DNA of 64,000 bases. Source: Terfezia claveryi. Taxonomy: Eukaryota; Ascomycota; Pezizomycetes; Pezizales; Pezizaceae. Of the stretch, positions 33,452 through 45,400 are shown piece after piece. Within the stretch, counting starts at the first letter, position 1. Each line of letters starts with the position of its first letter. The notes beneath the pieces are model-generated. The model saw only the letters and a list, made by a program, of their open reading frames with translations. It did not search any database and was not told the origin of the DNA. The translations under genes were made by a program, and so were the position numbers. Location of the stretch: NCBI GenBank assembly GCA_015179025.1, contig WHUX01000128.1, forward strand, positions 62,001 to 126,000. Direction: 5' to 3'.

Positions 33452-36400
33452 TACTTGGAGTTCCTTTGTGGAGGAGGGGACGAGGCGAGGTGTGATTTGA
33501 GGCAAACGTCAAGGGGGGCCGGGAGCGAGTATGATGTTATTGAATGACCTGGAATGTGTATATTGACAGACATCACTGCGTCCTGAGCGAGTGAAGCCAA
33601 CTCGCCAGCAGCACATAACCGGCACTTTCTTTGTTTCAGAATGGTATAGCGTCGTTGTTGACTGTTGAGTTCAATGTCGACGATTAGTTGGTTGGTTCGG
33701 TAGGGGCCGGAGTTGCATGAGAGTAGGCACACCACACCACACACAATCCGGCAGCATTAAAGATTATAGGGGGGGCCGGGCTGTAGGAGTCTGATTTCTT
33801 CAACAAAATCAGCCCTTTAGTTGCATATCAGGGGCGAGTGGGGCGTTCTTTGTGGGATGCAATCTCAACAGACCATAAGGCGCTTCAGTTGATTTTAACG
33901 TTGAGGTGTTATGATTTTCATGTCTTTCTCTGGTCAACTCCTTTTTTGATATTTCGTTTCTCGGAGAGAGGCGATCGTATGAATAACGTTTATGACGGTG
34001 ACGAGGTTTATGAAAGTGGGCCCAGCCGATCTGCTCCTTCTTAGACGGCTGAAGCCATTTGCTTTGTCTCCTTCAAGACACTTAACGAATTTCGTTTGTT
34101 TAGTGCGATTTGATGACTGTTGTTTTTGCTCGAGTTACTGTTTTCAGTTTTTGCATTGTGATTTGTTTATGCGTCGTTGGGGCATCATCTGGGGTGGCGC
34201 TAGGGCAGCGTTATTCGTTGTCGTTTGAGCGTTCATCGATCGTCGCGGCGATGATATTCACTCGATGAGTTATCTCTCTCAATGCCATGGACAGACTGGA
34301 TCATCGATTTGCTCGATGTCGGGTTCGTTCGTCCTCCCTCCGTTTTATAGCCCATAACCGAATATATAACTTTTGGTTCGTTGCTAGTAGTCTTGCAAGC
34401 CTGTGGTGCTCTAGATTCCTAAACGTAAAAGGTACTCAAGTGCATCCCGCCCTGACTGTTAATCAATTCCTGGAGACTTGTCTTATTCAACGCAAAAAAC
34501 ACCCCCGGCCTAGCAAAAGCAGACGCCACGTCCTAATAAACGTAACGTTACTGCCATATCCTTCCAAAGGGCACTATTCCATCACATTCCTACGTAGCGA
34601 GCTACCGACAGGTACTACAGGATTATGGGCAGACACACACAGAAACCATGTCATAAACGTTATAGACGGAGAGCTGATCACCATTTCGGCCCTGGCACCG
34701 TACACACATAGACCGTGGGGAGCAGAGCAACGCTGAGCGACTGAGTGAGTTTAGCTATGCTTTGGTTGTACATGTTGACTTGCACATACATATGTTGAGG
34801 TTGCAGCCCATCACGGGGAATTCTGTTACCTAATACAGCCGGTTCCCGGCCAGTAGCACGCCCTCGTTGTCGACTCGTGGAGCGGGATACCGAAACGAGT
34901 TTAAAGCATTGGTTGCAAAATCCTGTACGTGAGATACGATATGTCAATTGTTCAATGCTGATCTAGTGAAGAGGAGCGCCGCAAGGCTTTGGTTCCTCTA
35001 GATCTTGATAGAAGCTCGTTCACAGGCTCAGCTGCGCAACTGTGGGGTTGAAAGTTGGACCCTATGACAGAGATAGGGTCTAAGTAATTTGTTTTTGAGG
35101 TCAACCGTTGAGTCCAGGAATTTCCCAAAGTCAGTAATTGAGCTGCAAATTTTATATCTTTTTTTGTCTTCAAAGGTTGGGATGCAAGACATGGAGGCTC
35201 AAAGAAACCAACTAGGTACCGCTATGTTGTTACTTTTTGATGATAGCTACGTCAACACCACATCATACGAGTCCAACTTAAGATCTGTACCTAGCCTCGG
35301 AGAGCAAAAAGAATTTGGAGCTTCAGTAATACTCTACACAAAGAATCAGTCACGATAGCGAAGGCAGCAGCCTCACACGAGGCATCTAGCTGTACTGTAG
35401 GTCCGCACTGTGGTGTGGTAAAAGCCCTGTCATGTCAGATACCTAACGGCAGTTGTCTCCCACGAATAGCCAGAAGTATCCAATAGCTCACAAGGTTTTA
35501 CAATTCTTAAACCCCACAGGACAGCCGTGGGATGTTCTTCCTTTCACTCAGGTGCATCCCGAGGGGATGGTTTGAAGAAAATCCCATGCTGAGCTACCGC
35601 AATTGGTGCTCTGGTCGGAGAAGGTGTTTACGTGATACATACCCCAGCTCAGTTACTTCCACTTTTCAATGTGCATACACACTGGTGTGAATTTATTTAC
35701 CAGTCAAGCATAATTGAAAAAACAATCAATGTTTGCTTGCTATTTCGTTACCGCCCCACGCTTACGGCCGGATTATATATTTGTGTTGTGGAAGGTAGCG
35801 AACTGCCGGTTGGAGATGTTTTGTTATATTCTGCGTACAGTAAGTTGCCTGGAGTGCAGGATAACTAATGTTTACCCCGTTCGAACCGAGAAACCTTCAC
35901 CTTTATTCTGCAGAGTTTTCTTTAGTTTATTCATCCAAATTAAATTGGGAATGTCGACGTCCTAAAAAAGAAAGAAAACGAAAAGAAATAATTCTAGGAA
36001 TGCAAATAGATAATATTTCCCGCGGCTACAACCCTAAAAGGCCTAGCCCGGTGCAGTACTTGTTCGGTTCCAAACAATTGCACAATAGATCTGGGGATTA
36101 GCGTACCATAGTTCTGATGCCGTAGTGGATGTGCTGGGGTCGTTTGCCCGTTTAGGTTGACGGCGCATTTATCTATGGCCATATTATACGTTAGTATATA
36201 TAGATCTCGATTATTCCCCGGGCACCACACCACCAATGCCTCGAGAAGCAGGGCGAGGGCCAAGATACTTGTACTTGACGAACTCTTAGAGTACATATGT
36301 ATGTGTTGCGCAATATTAATGTACCTGCAAATGCAAAGCAGGTCGAGTTTGTTTCTGTGGACATGAACGTCTAGGCCTAAATGCATGCCAGGGTTCAGAG

Positions 36401-39400
36401 TATTGGTTAATATTTGCTTGTCAAGTCTTACTTCCGGCCCGCGGAATAAGAAGTTTTCGGTACTGCCATAAGTATGTCTTATAAGTAGGACGTTTGGCTA
36501 GCTAGGATTACTGTACTAGGAGGAGCTTCAGGCCAAATATGTGCTCTACCGCACGCCTTAAGAATACGAGGTCGAGGAAACTGTTATACAAAACATAGTT
36601 AATAGTTTCCAAACTTGACACATGCACAAAGTTCTGTAACCTTTTTCAAACTACGAGATTGAATAAAGAAAATAGTGAGGTTAGTTTGCAGACCCTGACC
36701 AGCTGTGGAGAATCTTGTTACGTTGCTATGAACTGATAATGATCTCAGCGGGTTTACACGTGGATTGCCTTGCTGTTGAAATCATTGCCCGGAGTTCATT
36801 GGTTAGATTTCTTTTGAACTCTAACTCCCTGCAATTGGTTGAACACGGTAGCACTGCGTTGTTTACTTGTATACCTGTCATTTGTTGACCCTACCGAGAA
36901 GTGCTGACGTTGTCATTTCAGGGATCGGTACTGCATTCCCGTTTCCATTCCTCCATGAGCTTCAGTCGTTGCCTTATTTATTTATATATTATTGACAGGT
37001 ACCTTAATGTGACGTCTCATTGGATCAGGCGGTTAACATGCACTTGCACTTGACCTTAATTAGTGTTTATTACCCCAGCCCCAAGATCTTTCCCCACGAA
37101 AAGGCCACGTATAGAGAGGTCCATCCTTACAGAATGAAGGCGAGGTTATCTTTGAGGAGATATGCTATCGGTATATTTCTTTGGGAAGAAGTCGTTACGT
37201 CTCGAAGGTTCAAGGGAGGTACCTACATGCTTATCTCCTTAGACTCGAGATCATTATAGAGCACCCATGTTGACATTGGATGTTGAGTACATTGAAGTTA
37301 TTTATACGAGTCTATGTGGAGTCATCGCTGGAATCTGCCGGAGCTTATTCTCTGCATTGGGCTTTTAGAAGTGATCTTGATCTTCATCCGATATAGGAAG
37401 ATCAGAGACCTGGACACGCACTTCAACCTGTATCGCACCGATAGCTGGCATCAATTGTACTGTACTTATCTTAGACAGACGGAGTATATTTACACTGCGT
37501 GTATTAGAAGTCTGTCAAGTTTCAAGGTTCAGGAGATATCTGTTTTTCAAAGGATATGTTATCGCTGTGAGCTCGTAGGCTCATCGGCTGAGGGAATCCG
37601 GAAAAACGCTCACTGCAATTCGAAACTAAGGTTTTTGGCAGTCTGAGAATATACTCCCGCATTGGCTTTGTTTCTATCAAATTGCCATTGGCAGCGCTCT
37701 TTATATTTGCGGGGAAAGCATGGATTCAGTAGGAGAGCACATGTCTCTCCGACATACAAAATCAACCAATTAGTTGGCGACGAGTATTGGAGATCTACAT
37801 ATATATATTGTATGTTATTACTGAAAATTTCACCACGATCAGATTGTTCGATTCTCTGCGAGTTTATTATTACTATTTTTTTTGCGGATTAGAGTAGATA
37901 AGTTATCGTTATGGTTCATCTGTATCACCTACCCTACAGTGATATGCTTGAGATGAAACAACAAGCGCATTGATTTCTACAACCAGATACTAGTGTGGGG
38001 GTTCTGGAGAGGAGGAGATTCGTTTATCACTCCAATAGGTGGACATTAAGCTCGATTTCCTCTTGGCCCAGTCCACCTTCACTTTATCGATTCCTTTAAC
38101 CTATTCAGGTTTTGCAATGAAGCAAATCCAATGAGATTCTTAGTCTGGTGGGTTTTGTTACTAGAGGGGGGAAGCCAATATCATTCAAGTTTAAATTGCT
38201 TTGTTTCAATTTATGTAGTGTTTATAGGCGTGAGGGTCCTTTGTTTAAGGGATAATTGCCAAGGTTTCAGGGTAACCCTTGAACAGTTGAGATTCAACTT
38301 TTCACACATGGCGGCCTATGATTCGTGGGATTCTCCCGTGGTATACAAAAAAAAGTTACCGGTAGCTGTTGCAGTAGAATTGGCGTGCCCCTCCAGGGCC
38401 ACAGGCTCCCATAGGCCCGCACGATCGAATATAATAAGGTTGTATGGGAATCTAAGAGATGAATGCTCACAATACGTGTCTCAAAGATTTCAATTTCTGT
38501 AGGGGGTATTAGTAAGAAGCGTGCTCAACAGCGGGATGCCCGGAAAATGTAAAGACTCACAGCAAGATCATGGAAGTTGTAGCAGTACAACCAGGAGTCA
38601 GGTAGTGGCTGCTATTTCAGTTGCCCATACGAATGTTGCCAAGACCCGAACAAAATTGCCAGACGGGGACTCACTCAGTTTAGGCACGCACAACTTCAGT
38701 GAAAGTAATGGGAAGGGCCTGTGGTATATTATGAAGATCCTGCGGTACCCTACTTGTAAACCAGCCCATCAGATTGAGAAGTGAAATACATGTATTTTTT
38801 CTATTTTATAAACTGAGTAAGCTTTGTTGCAAAGGTGTCTGACCAGATTTAGATATCGATGAGTCAGAGGTGTGGTCCGCTTCCTTTATATTGCATATAC
38901 ATCGAACACGGGACTGGGAACGCTAAATTTAAACCAAATGTGTGATCTGCGATTGCAACGTATCTAAATCCTACTCCGGATTAGTATGGACTAAACGTGC
39001 TACCTGTGGTAGCGTCCACATGGCTGCGCCGGGAAGCTGCTTATTCAGTGGCTTCACCATGAAGGCGTATTCACGTTATATTAGTTTAGACTTGGAAGCT
39101 ACACACACTTTCCTAGCTACAGCTAGAATCTCTCACAGATTAATTCATTCCCATCCCCTGACTTAAGGGAATTACAGGTTTGTTAAGGGAAGAGGAAGCG
39201 TGGAGGGCTGCTGTATGGCTGGGGACTTTTTTGTTTCTTTTTGTACGAGGGGCAGCAAAGATTAAGTTAGGCCTTAAAAGTAGATAATTACTCTGTGACC
39301 ACGGCGAATACGTACGGCCGCTAGCTGTTAGAGACAAGATTGTATGTTCGGTAGCTTGTGTTATTCTTTAGAGTAGAGAAAGTACCAGTACAAATACGCA

Positions 39401-39676
39401 AACCCACATACTATATCAAAGCGCAGGGGTGCGGTCTTATGATGCAATACGAAAGCCCAAAAAATATAGACTATGTACTTGTGTCAATAAACAACCTTCC
39501 CATAGTTGGTACAGGTAATTTTTAGGTCATATTTCTTTTGCATATCTTCATTTAAATTGTAGAGTTCCGCTGTAAAAAGTGGGAACAATCCATTACCCTG
39601 AACTGTCTTGGCGTTACCATCAGTTAACATAATTCACCCCCAACCACAGGGTCTCATCATCCAACAACAGATATCG
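33452..39676. other. 6.2-kb region without recognised genes
   Basis: Only short frames are seen, none with a recognised domain or a convincing exon structure. The longest ATG frame (38131-38502, 123 codons) has a hydrophobic N-terminus but no support. Confidence 0.4.
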
Positions 39677-40411
39677 ATGCCTGCCCCGAATAGCCATACC
39701 CCCGTGGCCGAAGTTATGGGAACCGTACTTCCCACATGTACACTCACTACCGGTGCTACGTATCCCCAGTCCCTTTCCCATCTTGCCGTACCCGTCCCCG
39801 CTCTCCTGTCCGCACTCAAAGACAGTCTTCTATCCAAATCCGCAGCCATAAACTCCTCCTCCAGACCTGCACTTCTACCTCCTCCTGATATCATAATGGT
39901 TGGAGCATTCATCTTCACACCTCCATCCGTGAAACCCCCGAAAATTCTCCTCCTCCGCCGAGCCGCAGTGCCTGAAGAGTCTTTTCCTCTTCTTTGGGAG
40001 GTCCCAGGTGGCGGAGCCGAATTTCCCCCTATAGATGAAACTATTCTGGATGCAGTCACTCGGGAGGTTTTTGAAGAAACAGGGCTACGGGTAACCAGGA
40101 TCCTTGGGGCCGTGAAGGGACCTAATGGAGAGTGCTGGCAGGAGTTTGAGGGGAGGAGGATAGACACCCATAAAGGGAGACAGAGGGTATACAGAAAGTT
40201 CAATTTCTTGGTAGAGGTGGAGTGGCTGAGGGGAGTGGATGGGCCCGGGGAAGGGCTGGTACAGGTGAAGCTAGCGGATGACGAGCATATTGAGCATGCT
40301 TGGGTAACTAGTGATGAACTAGCCACGGTGGAATTCACAGGGGAGTGGATGAGAAGGTGGGTCGGGGCCGCATTTAAACAGATGATGGGGGAGTTTGGGA
40401 GTGCTGTTTGA
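39677..40411 (+). CDS. Nudix hydrolase
   Basis: A single exon of 244 aa starts at the ATG at 39677. The frame is open upstream but has no earlier ATG. The Nudix box is clear: PGGGAEFPPIDETILDAVTR then EVFEETGL. The REVFEETGL core and the E-x7-R spacing are canonical, and the glycine-to-first-glutamate gap is about two residues longer than the prototype. The fold (VGAFIFTPP...ILLLRRA...LLWEVPGG) is typical. Nudix enzymes cleave nucleoside diphosphates linked to another moiety using a divalent metal; the substrate cannot be told from sequence. The Ser/Thr/Pro-rich first 70 residues lie outside the domain. It is 478 bp upstream of the allophanate-hydrolase-like gene on the same strand. Confidence 0.9.
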   Translation: MPAPNSHTPVAEVMGTVLPTCTLTTGATYPQSLSHLAVPVPALLSALKDSLLSKSAAINSSSRPALLPPPDIIMVGAFIFTPPSVKPPKILLLRRAAVPEESFPLLWEVPGGGAEFPPIDETILDAVTREVFEETGLRVTRILGAVKGPNGECWQEFEGRRIDTHKGRQRVYRKFNFLVEVEWLRGVDGPGEGLVQVKLADDEHIEHAWVTSDELATVEFTGEWMRRWVGAAFKQMMGEFGSAV

Positions 40412-40889
40412 ATTATAATGAGGCAGGGCGTTTGAGGACACGGAAACTCTCGTGGAGATATCCGTGGACTATCTCAATGGTGGAGGAGTGTCTTTGTTTT
40501 ATATACCCACTGCTCTTGATACCTACCTATTCAATCCATCCATCAAATACATTTTCGCCCGTCCAATGCCATTCCTCTATCTACAGTGAATGCTTCAGCT
40601 GAGGCTGACGCGCAGTGTTCAGTCATCTTTACTTGAGGAGTTCCAAACCGCGAGCTCACAGATTTGAGTGGCGGGAGACATGAGAATCACTGATCACGTG
40701 GTCAACTAGAGCTAGATAGTAAGCGGGTAAGGAATAAATAACAAACTATTTATTGTTTCCAGCAAATATCCTACACCTACAAAGAGCAACACCCACAATG
40801 CAAGCAGCATAGTCTGATGGGCAAAGAATACAGCAGTGTAGGTGTGTCAAACTGAAACCCGGAAGTCACTCTTACACGTAAAGGTGTAT

Positions 40890-42455
40890 ATGGAGCCCCC
40901 CTCCCCCAATATCCCTCCATTCCCATCCCTGCTGACCATATCCGCAATCCACGACTCCTACTCCACCTCCAGCCATACCCCACAGAGCCTTCTGGTAGCC
41001 CTTCATTCCCACATCACCACCCTCTCGGCAACCCATCCACATATCTTCGCCCACCTCTTCCCCCTCTCCCACATCCTATCCCGCGTAGACTCTCTTCTCC
41101 AATCCCACCCCTATGGTCCCACTTCACAAACTCCGCTATGGGGAATCCCGTTCGTGGTCAAAGACAACTTCGATATTGCCGGAGTCCCCACCATAGTCTC
41201 CTGTTCCCCTATTACCTACACCCCCACAACCTCTTCTCCCGCCTACGACGCCCTTATCACCGCAGGGGCAATATGCATAGGAAAGGCAACAATGGATCAG
41301 CTCGCCACTGGGCTAACCGGGACACGGGTACCCGAGGGTTATCCAAGCTGTGTGTACGGTCCCCATGGAAGAGGGGCATACGTACCCGGGGGGTCATCAA
41401 GCGGGAGTGCAGTTGCTGTTGGGATGGGACTAGTGCCATTTGCGTTGGGGACTGACACAGCGGGGAGTGGAAGGGTTCCGGCGGGGTTTAATGGGTGTTT
41501 TGTCTTCAAGGCTAGGCCAGGGGTAGGGATGGAGGGTGTGTTTCCTGCCTGTAAAAGTCTGGATTCCCTTGCGATTTTTGGGGCGAGGGATGGAGGGATG
41601 CGGGGACTGAGCATGGTGTGGGATGTTATACAGGGTGCGGTGGCAGGGAATGGTGAGGACGTATCTCGATCTGTCAATCCTCTGGTAGGAGGGAATATGG
41701 CAAAGAAGGGGAGTGGGGTGAAATTTACTACTCCCCCTCTGGAGGAATTGAAAAAAATCTGTTCTCCACAATATTTCCACTGTTTCTCCAAGCTGATCTC
41801 CCACCTTCAAAACCAATCCCAACAAGATCCTCATCTACCGCAGCCCGCCCCATCTCTCCCCGCAGCTGCTTGGGAGAAACTCGCCACAGCCGGAAAACTA
41901 GTCTACTCCGGCGCTTACCTTTATGAACGACTCACCATCCTCCCTACCCAGCGCCCCACCGAATGGCTTTCAGAGCTAAAATCCCACTTTGATCCCTCCG
42001 TATTTACCCTTCTCTCCTCCGCAGCCCAAAACTCTCTACATTACACCCCCGAACAGATTTTCCGGGACCTACACTTCGTGGCGGGGGTCACTCGATGGGC
42101 GAGGAAAGAAGTTTTTGAGGATGGGGGGGTGATAGTGCTGCTGCCTAGTGCACCGGGACACCCAAAGGTGGAGGAGATGGAGGGAAATCCAATGGGGGTG
42201 GGGGAATGGTTGGGGTCGTTGACGGGGTGGGGGAATGTTCTTGGTTGTGAGGCAGTGGGGTTGGTCGGGGGCTGGTATCAGATCCCAGGAGAGGATGAGT
42301 GCATGGGCGGGAAATCGATGCCATTTGGGGTGGTGCTTATTGGGCTGGAGGGGTTGCTGGGGGTGGTGGAGGCTACGAGGAATAGTGGCCATGAGTGGAG
42401 ATGGGTGGAGATGGTTGGGGGGTTGAGGTATGGAATGTTGAAGGGGAGTGACTAA
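40890..42455 (+). CDS. Amidase-signature enzyme, allophanate hydrolase type
   Basis: An intronless frame of 521 aa from the ATG at 40890. The catalytic Ser-cisSer-Lys set is present: Lys91 in FVVKDN, the GGSSSGSA motif (about 167-174) and nucleophile Ser193 in GTDTAGSGRVPAGF. The stretches DQLATGLTGTR and FPACKSLDSLAIF, and the C-terminal APGHPKVEEMEGNP, match allophanate hydrolases (AtzF and the hydrolase half of DUR1,2) more specifically than general amidases. That reaction hydrolyses allophanate to ammonia and CO2 in urea breakdown. The protein lacks the AtzF C-terminal domain and any urea carboxylase or biotin domain. It could instead be an amidase with a new substrate. Its neighbours are a Nudix gene and, 7.4 kb upstream, a DAL81-type regulator. 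Confidence 0.88.
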   Translation: MEPPSPNIPPFPSLLTISAIHDSYSTSSHTPQSLLVALHSHITTLSATHPHIFAHLFPLSHILSRVDSLLQSHPYGPTSQTPLWGIPFVVKDNFDIAGVPTIVSCSPITYTPTTSSPAYDALITAGAICIGKATMDQLATGLTGTRVPEGYPSCVYGPHGRGAYVPGGSSSGSAVAVGMGLVPFALGTDTAGSGRVPAGFNGCFVFKARPGVGMEGVFPACKSLDSLAIFGARDGGMRGLSMVWDVIQGAVAGNGEDVSRSVNPLVGGNMAKKGSGVKFTTPPLEELKKICSPQYFHCFSKLISHLQNQSQQDPHLPQPAPSLPAAAWEKLATAGKLVYSGAYLYERLTILPTQRPTEWLSELKSHFDPSVFTLLSSAAQNSLHYTPEQIFRDLHFVAGVTRWARKEVFEDGGVIVLLPSAPGHPKVEEMEGNPMGVGEWLGSLTGWGNVLGCEAVGLVGGWYQIPGEDECMGGKSMPFGVVLIGLEGLLGVVEATRNSGHEWRWVEMVGGLRYGMLKGSD

Positions 42456-45400
42456 CCTAACCCACGCGGAAAAGAGGACATTGCTGGGACTTAGGAATGC
42501 TGGCATGACCAATTAGTTTAGATGTTTCTGAACGTGATAAGCACCTTAGAAACTTTGTTTTCATCATCTAGTGTAGATAACAACCACTGGAATTGATTCC
42601 GATAGGGTCGTTCCTGTAAATATTTGAATCCACGTGCACAGATACTTGTTAAGATCCAGAGTGCATATCAAGCGCAATTCAACCCCAAACTTCTACAGCA
42701 ATCTACCACCAAGATTAGATCCGGGCTCCCCTTGTGCACATGTGGCCAGGTCTACCTTTTTATCATGAGGAGATTCTCAAGACCTGCACGGGGGATTCTA
42801 GGTACCATGTTTGGTCGGGATACGGTTAGGCTAGGTATTAAGAGAGTACATGATGTTCACAAGTTGCACACTGTTGTAAGATTACGAGGTTATGCAGCGG
42901 AGGAATTGTGAAGAGAATTGCGTGTATATTCAAAGTGGAGAGCTATCAAAGGTATCGCTATAGACTTATTCGCTATGGTCCTTGTGTTCTCCCTTCCAAA
43001 GAGATGTTTTCCTGCGTACTTTCCGGCTCTTTTATCCTTCGCAGTCCTTTCCCAATTGCCTTAATCCGGAATCCTTGGTCATTCCCACGGTTGCTTACTT
43101 CCCGTGACCCTTCATGGGTACTAGCGAGAGTTATTCACAACAACTGTTACCCTCAGTTTGGCCTTATCATAGCGCCCCACTACCCAAAAAGGCAGTGAAG
43201 TTGTAGTCACCGCTTGCAGTACAATACTCTGCTGCCCTTACAGCAATCAGGAGGATGACAATCAGATGCCCATTCCATCAGGTAATAAGACAAATTTGGC
43301 GATTGTACGTACAATGCTGTTAACTTACTGCTTTGTGTTAATTCATACATTGTATCCGATACAGGCTCAGGAGTTTTCAGTAGGATTCATATCGATTAGG
43401 AAACGTTTTCGCTGGAAGTAAATTAAATATGGAATTGGAATTGGATAGGATCTTTAGATTCTATTGACTTGCTACCTTGTTAGACTATGGGACTGTTTAC
43501 CAACAGTATAGCTCAGTGTGGCAAGGTGTGTGTGGGTAGGAGTGGGAGAGCCAAAGGACTCAATAAGGAACCCGAGCAACAGCAGAACATACAATGCATA
43601 AAGCTGTATTAACTTGACTGATATAAAGGCATAAATTGCTGAACTCAAAGACTATCACTGTTTTCGCAAGCATACTCTCCCTAGGCGCCCCAACATCGCT
43701 GTAGCATCACAATGAAATGAGCATAGGCTTAGGTACTACTTGTGTCTTGGGGGTGTTTGCATTGTATTAACAGTAAGTGCGCTTGTTGAGGCCGGTTTTG
43801 TCAACTGTTTTGTAGTAGGAGTCAAACAAGTGCTGGCCATGCACAATTACCAGCATTTAGGCGGCAGTGCATATGCAATTGCTGGTTGGGTAGATCAATT
43901 GACCCGTTCAGTAATCGATTGGTGAATGGGACAGTCTAACGACGGCGTAAAGAGCGCCCCATTGTCCATTGGGCCGCGTATGGAACATAACAAAAATATA
44001 TATATGGACTAGGTACTTAACTTAGTAGTGAGTAGCGCGTATGTTCGTACTGCGTGTAATACTGTACTACGTAGATCAGTTTTCATTATTGAATTAACAT
44101 ATAGGGAGTACAGTGTGTCGATATTCGGCCGTTCACCACCCTGAGACTCAGCTCCCCAGGCATTCTAGCCATATATTTGGCCTTTGAGCGAGGTCATCCA
44201 GCTGGCCGGCAACGCTTGCATCATGTATATACGAGCACTTGTATATGTAATGATCGCCTTTGCATACACAGGTGGATCTCACTACCTTGGCGAGCTGAGA
44301 AAATGCCCGCTTATTCGTTTCTCAATACAGAGAGCATGATTCACCAGGAGAAATGTTGTTGCTGAAGACTACACCTCATGCAGGTGGCCGACTGGTAAAA
44401 AAACTCCGGTTGGGACCCCATATGTGTCGATCCGGGGTTGCCGCTGCGGCTAATTCTTCCCCACAAATTAACGCTCAGAAGAATTACTAAGTGTCAACAT
44501 TCCCTGTGTTGATCATATGACATTCAATTGCAAAAGTTCGAATGCCCCTTTAACAAAATTAAGATCGAGATGAACGGCTGTTAATATATAATAAGCATGT
44601 ACAGTATGGATGGATACCAAGTTCAGGGATCAGATGAGCACAGGGGGATATCCGGTTTAATCAACGAAGACTAGCTGCAATTGCGAACGTGCACAATCTA
44701 GGATAGTGTTACCGACACCAGTGATGGTATTTACACCACCGCCCTTATGGTGCTTGTAACAAGCCGAGCAACGCTGTCGGGAATCTCGGCCCCGAGATAG
44801 GACACCCATGAAAGCTGTTCTCCGTGTTATGCGGCAATTCTTCTGGAAGAATGTAATATACAGGAATACTATATTAGATGGCATCTGTGCTTATATATTA
44901 GCTGTACCCCAGTGCAAATGGCTCTCGAGTCCATTTCTCGTACTCGTTCGCGATAAGAGAAAAAATGAAGTGAAATGCATTAAATCTAGGCCTTCCAAGG
45001 TAGTAATTGTACGTCCTCTACATGGTTTCCGGTGGGACATAACCCACCTAAGGACTGGTATATATTGTATATGTGGGTGCTTATACCAGTGCCTACATTA
45101 CCAAACCTGCAGAAGGATCACGCCTGCCATGGTTGCTCTGCTACACCTGCAACTTGCTATTACGGACAGCAAAATCCCCACATTTACTACTCCAGTACAG
45201 CAAGTATCCGCTAACTCGGTATGAAATACTACGAAGGTTAACGGTTTCAACATTTATCACCTCCGTCATTATTTTATATGGAAAGTACCTTGTAGAGTCT
45301 GAGTCCACTACACCGAGTTCCAGTATAGGGAGTTGCTGCGTATATCCCCTTCCCAGTCCTTGTGTAACCCCGCACCCCGCATGTGGCTACGGAATGTAGA

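Noticed and set aside
38131..38502. 123-codon ATG frame with hydrophobic start
   Set aside because: No recognised domain, no flanking exon or context support; it is within chance for the region.
43495..43575. TATAGCTCAGTGTGGCAA resembling a tRNA D-arm
   Set aside because: No anticodon arm, T-arm or acceptor stem follows.
44657..45399. Several overlapping frames of 60-138 codons on both strands
   Set aside because: None shows a family motif or codon consistency. Overlap in several frames suggests chance openness.
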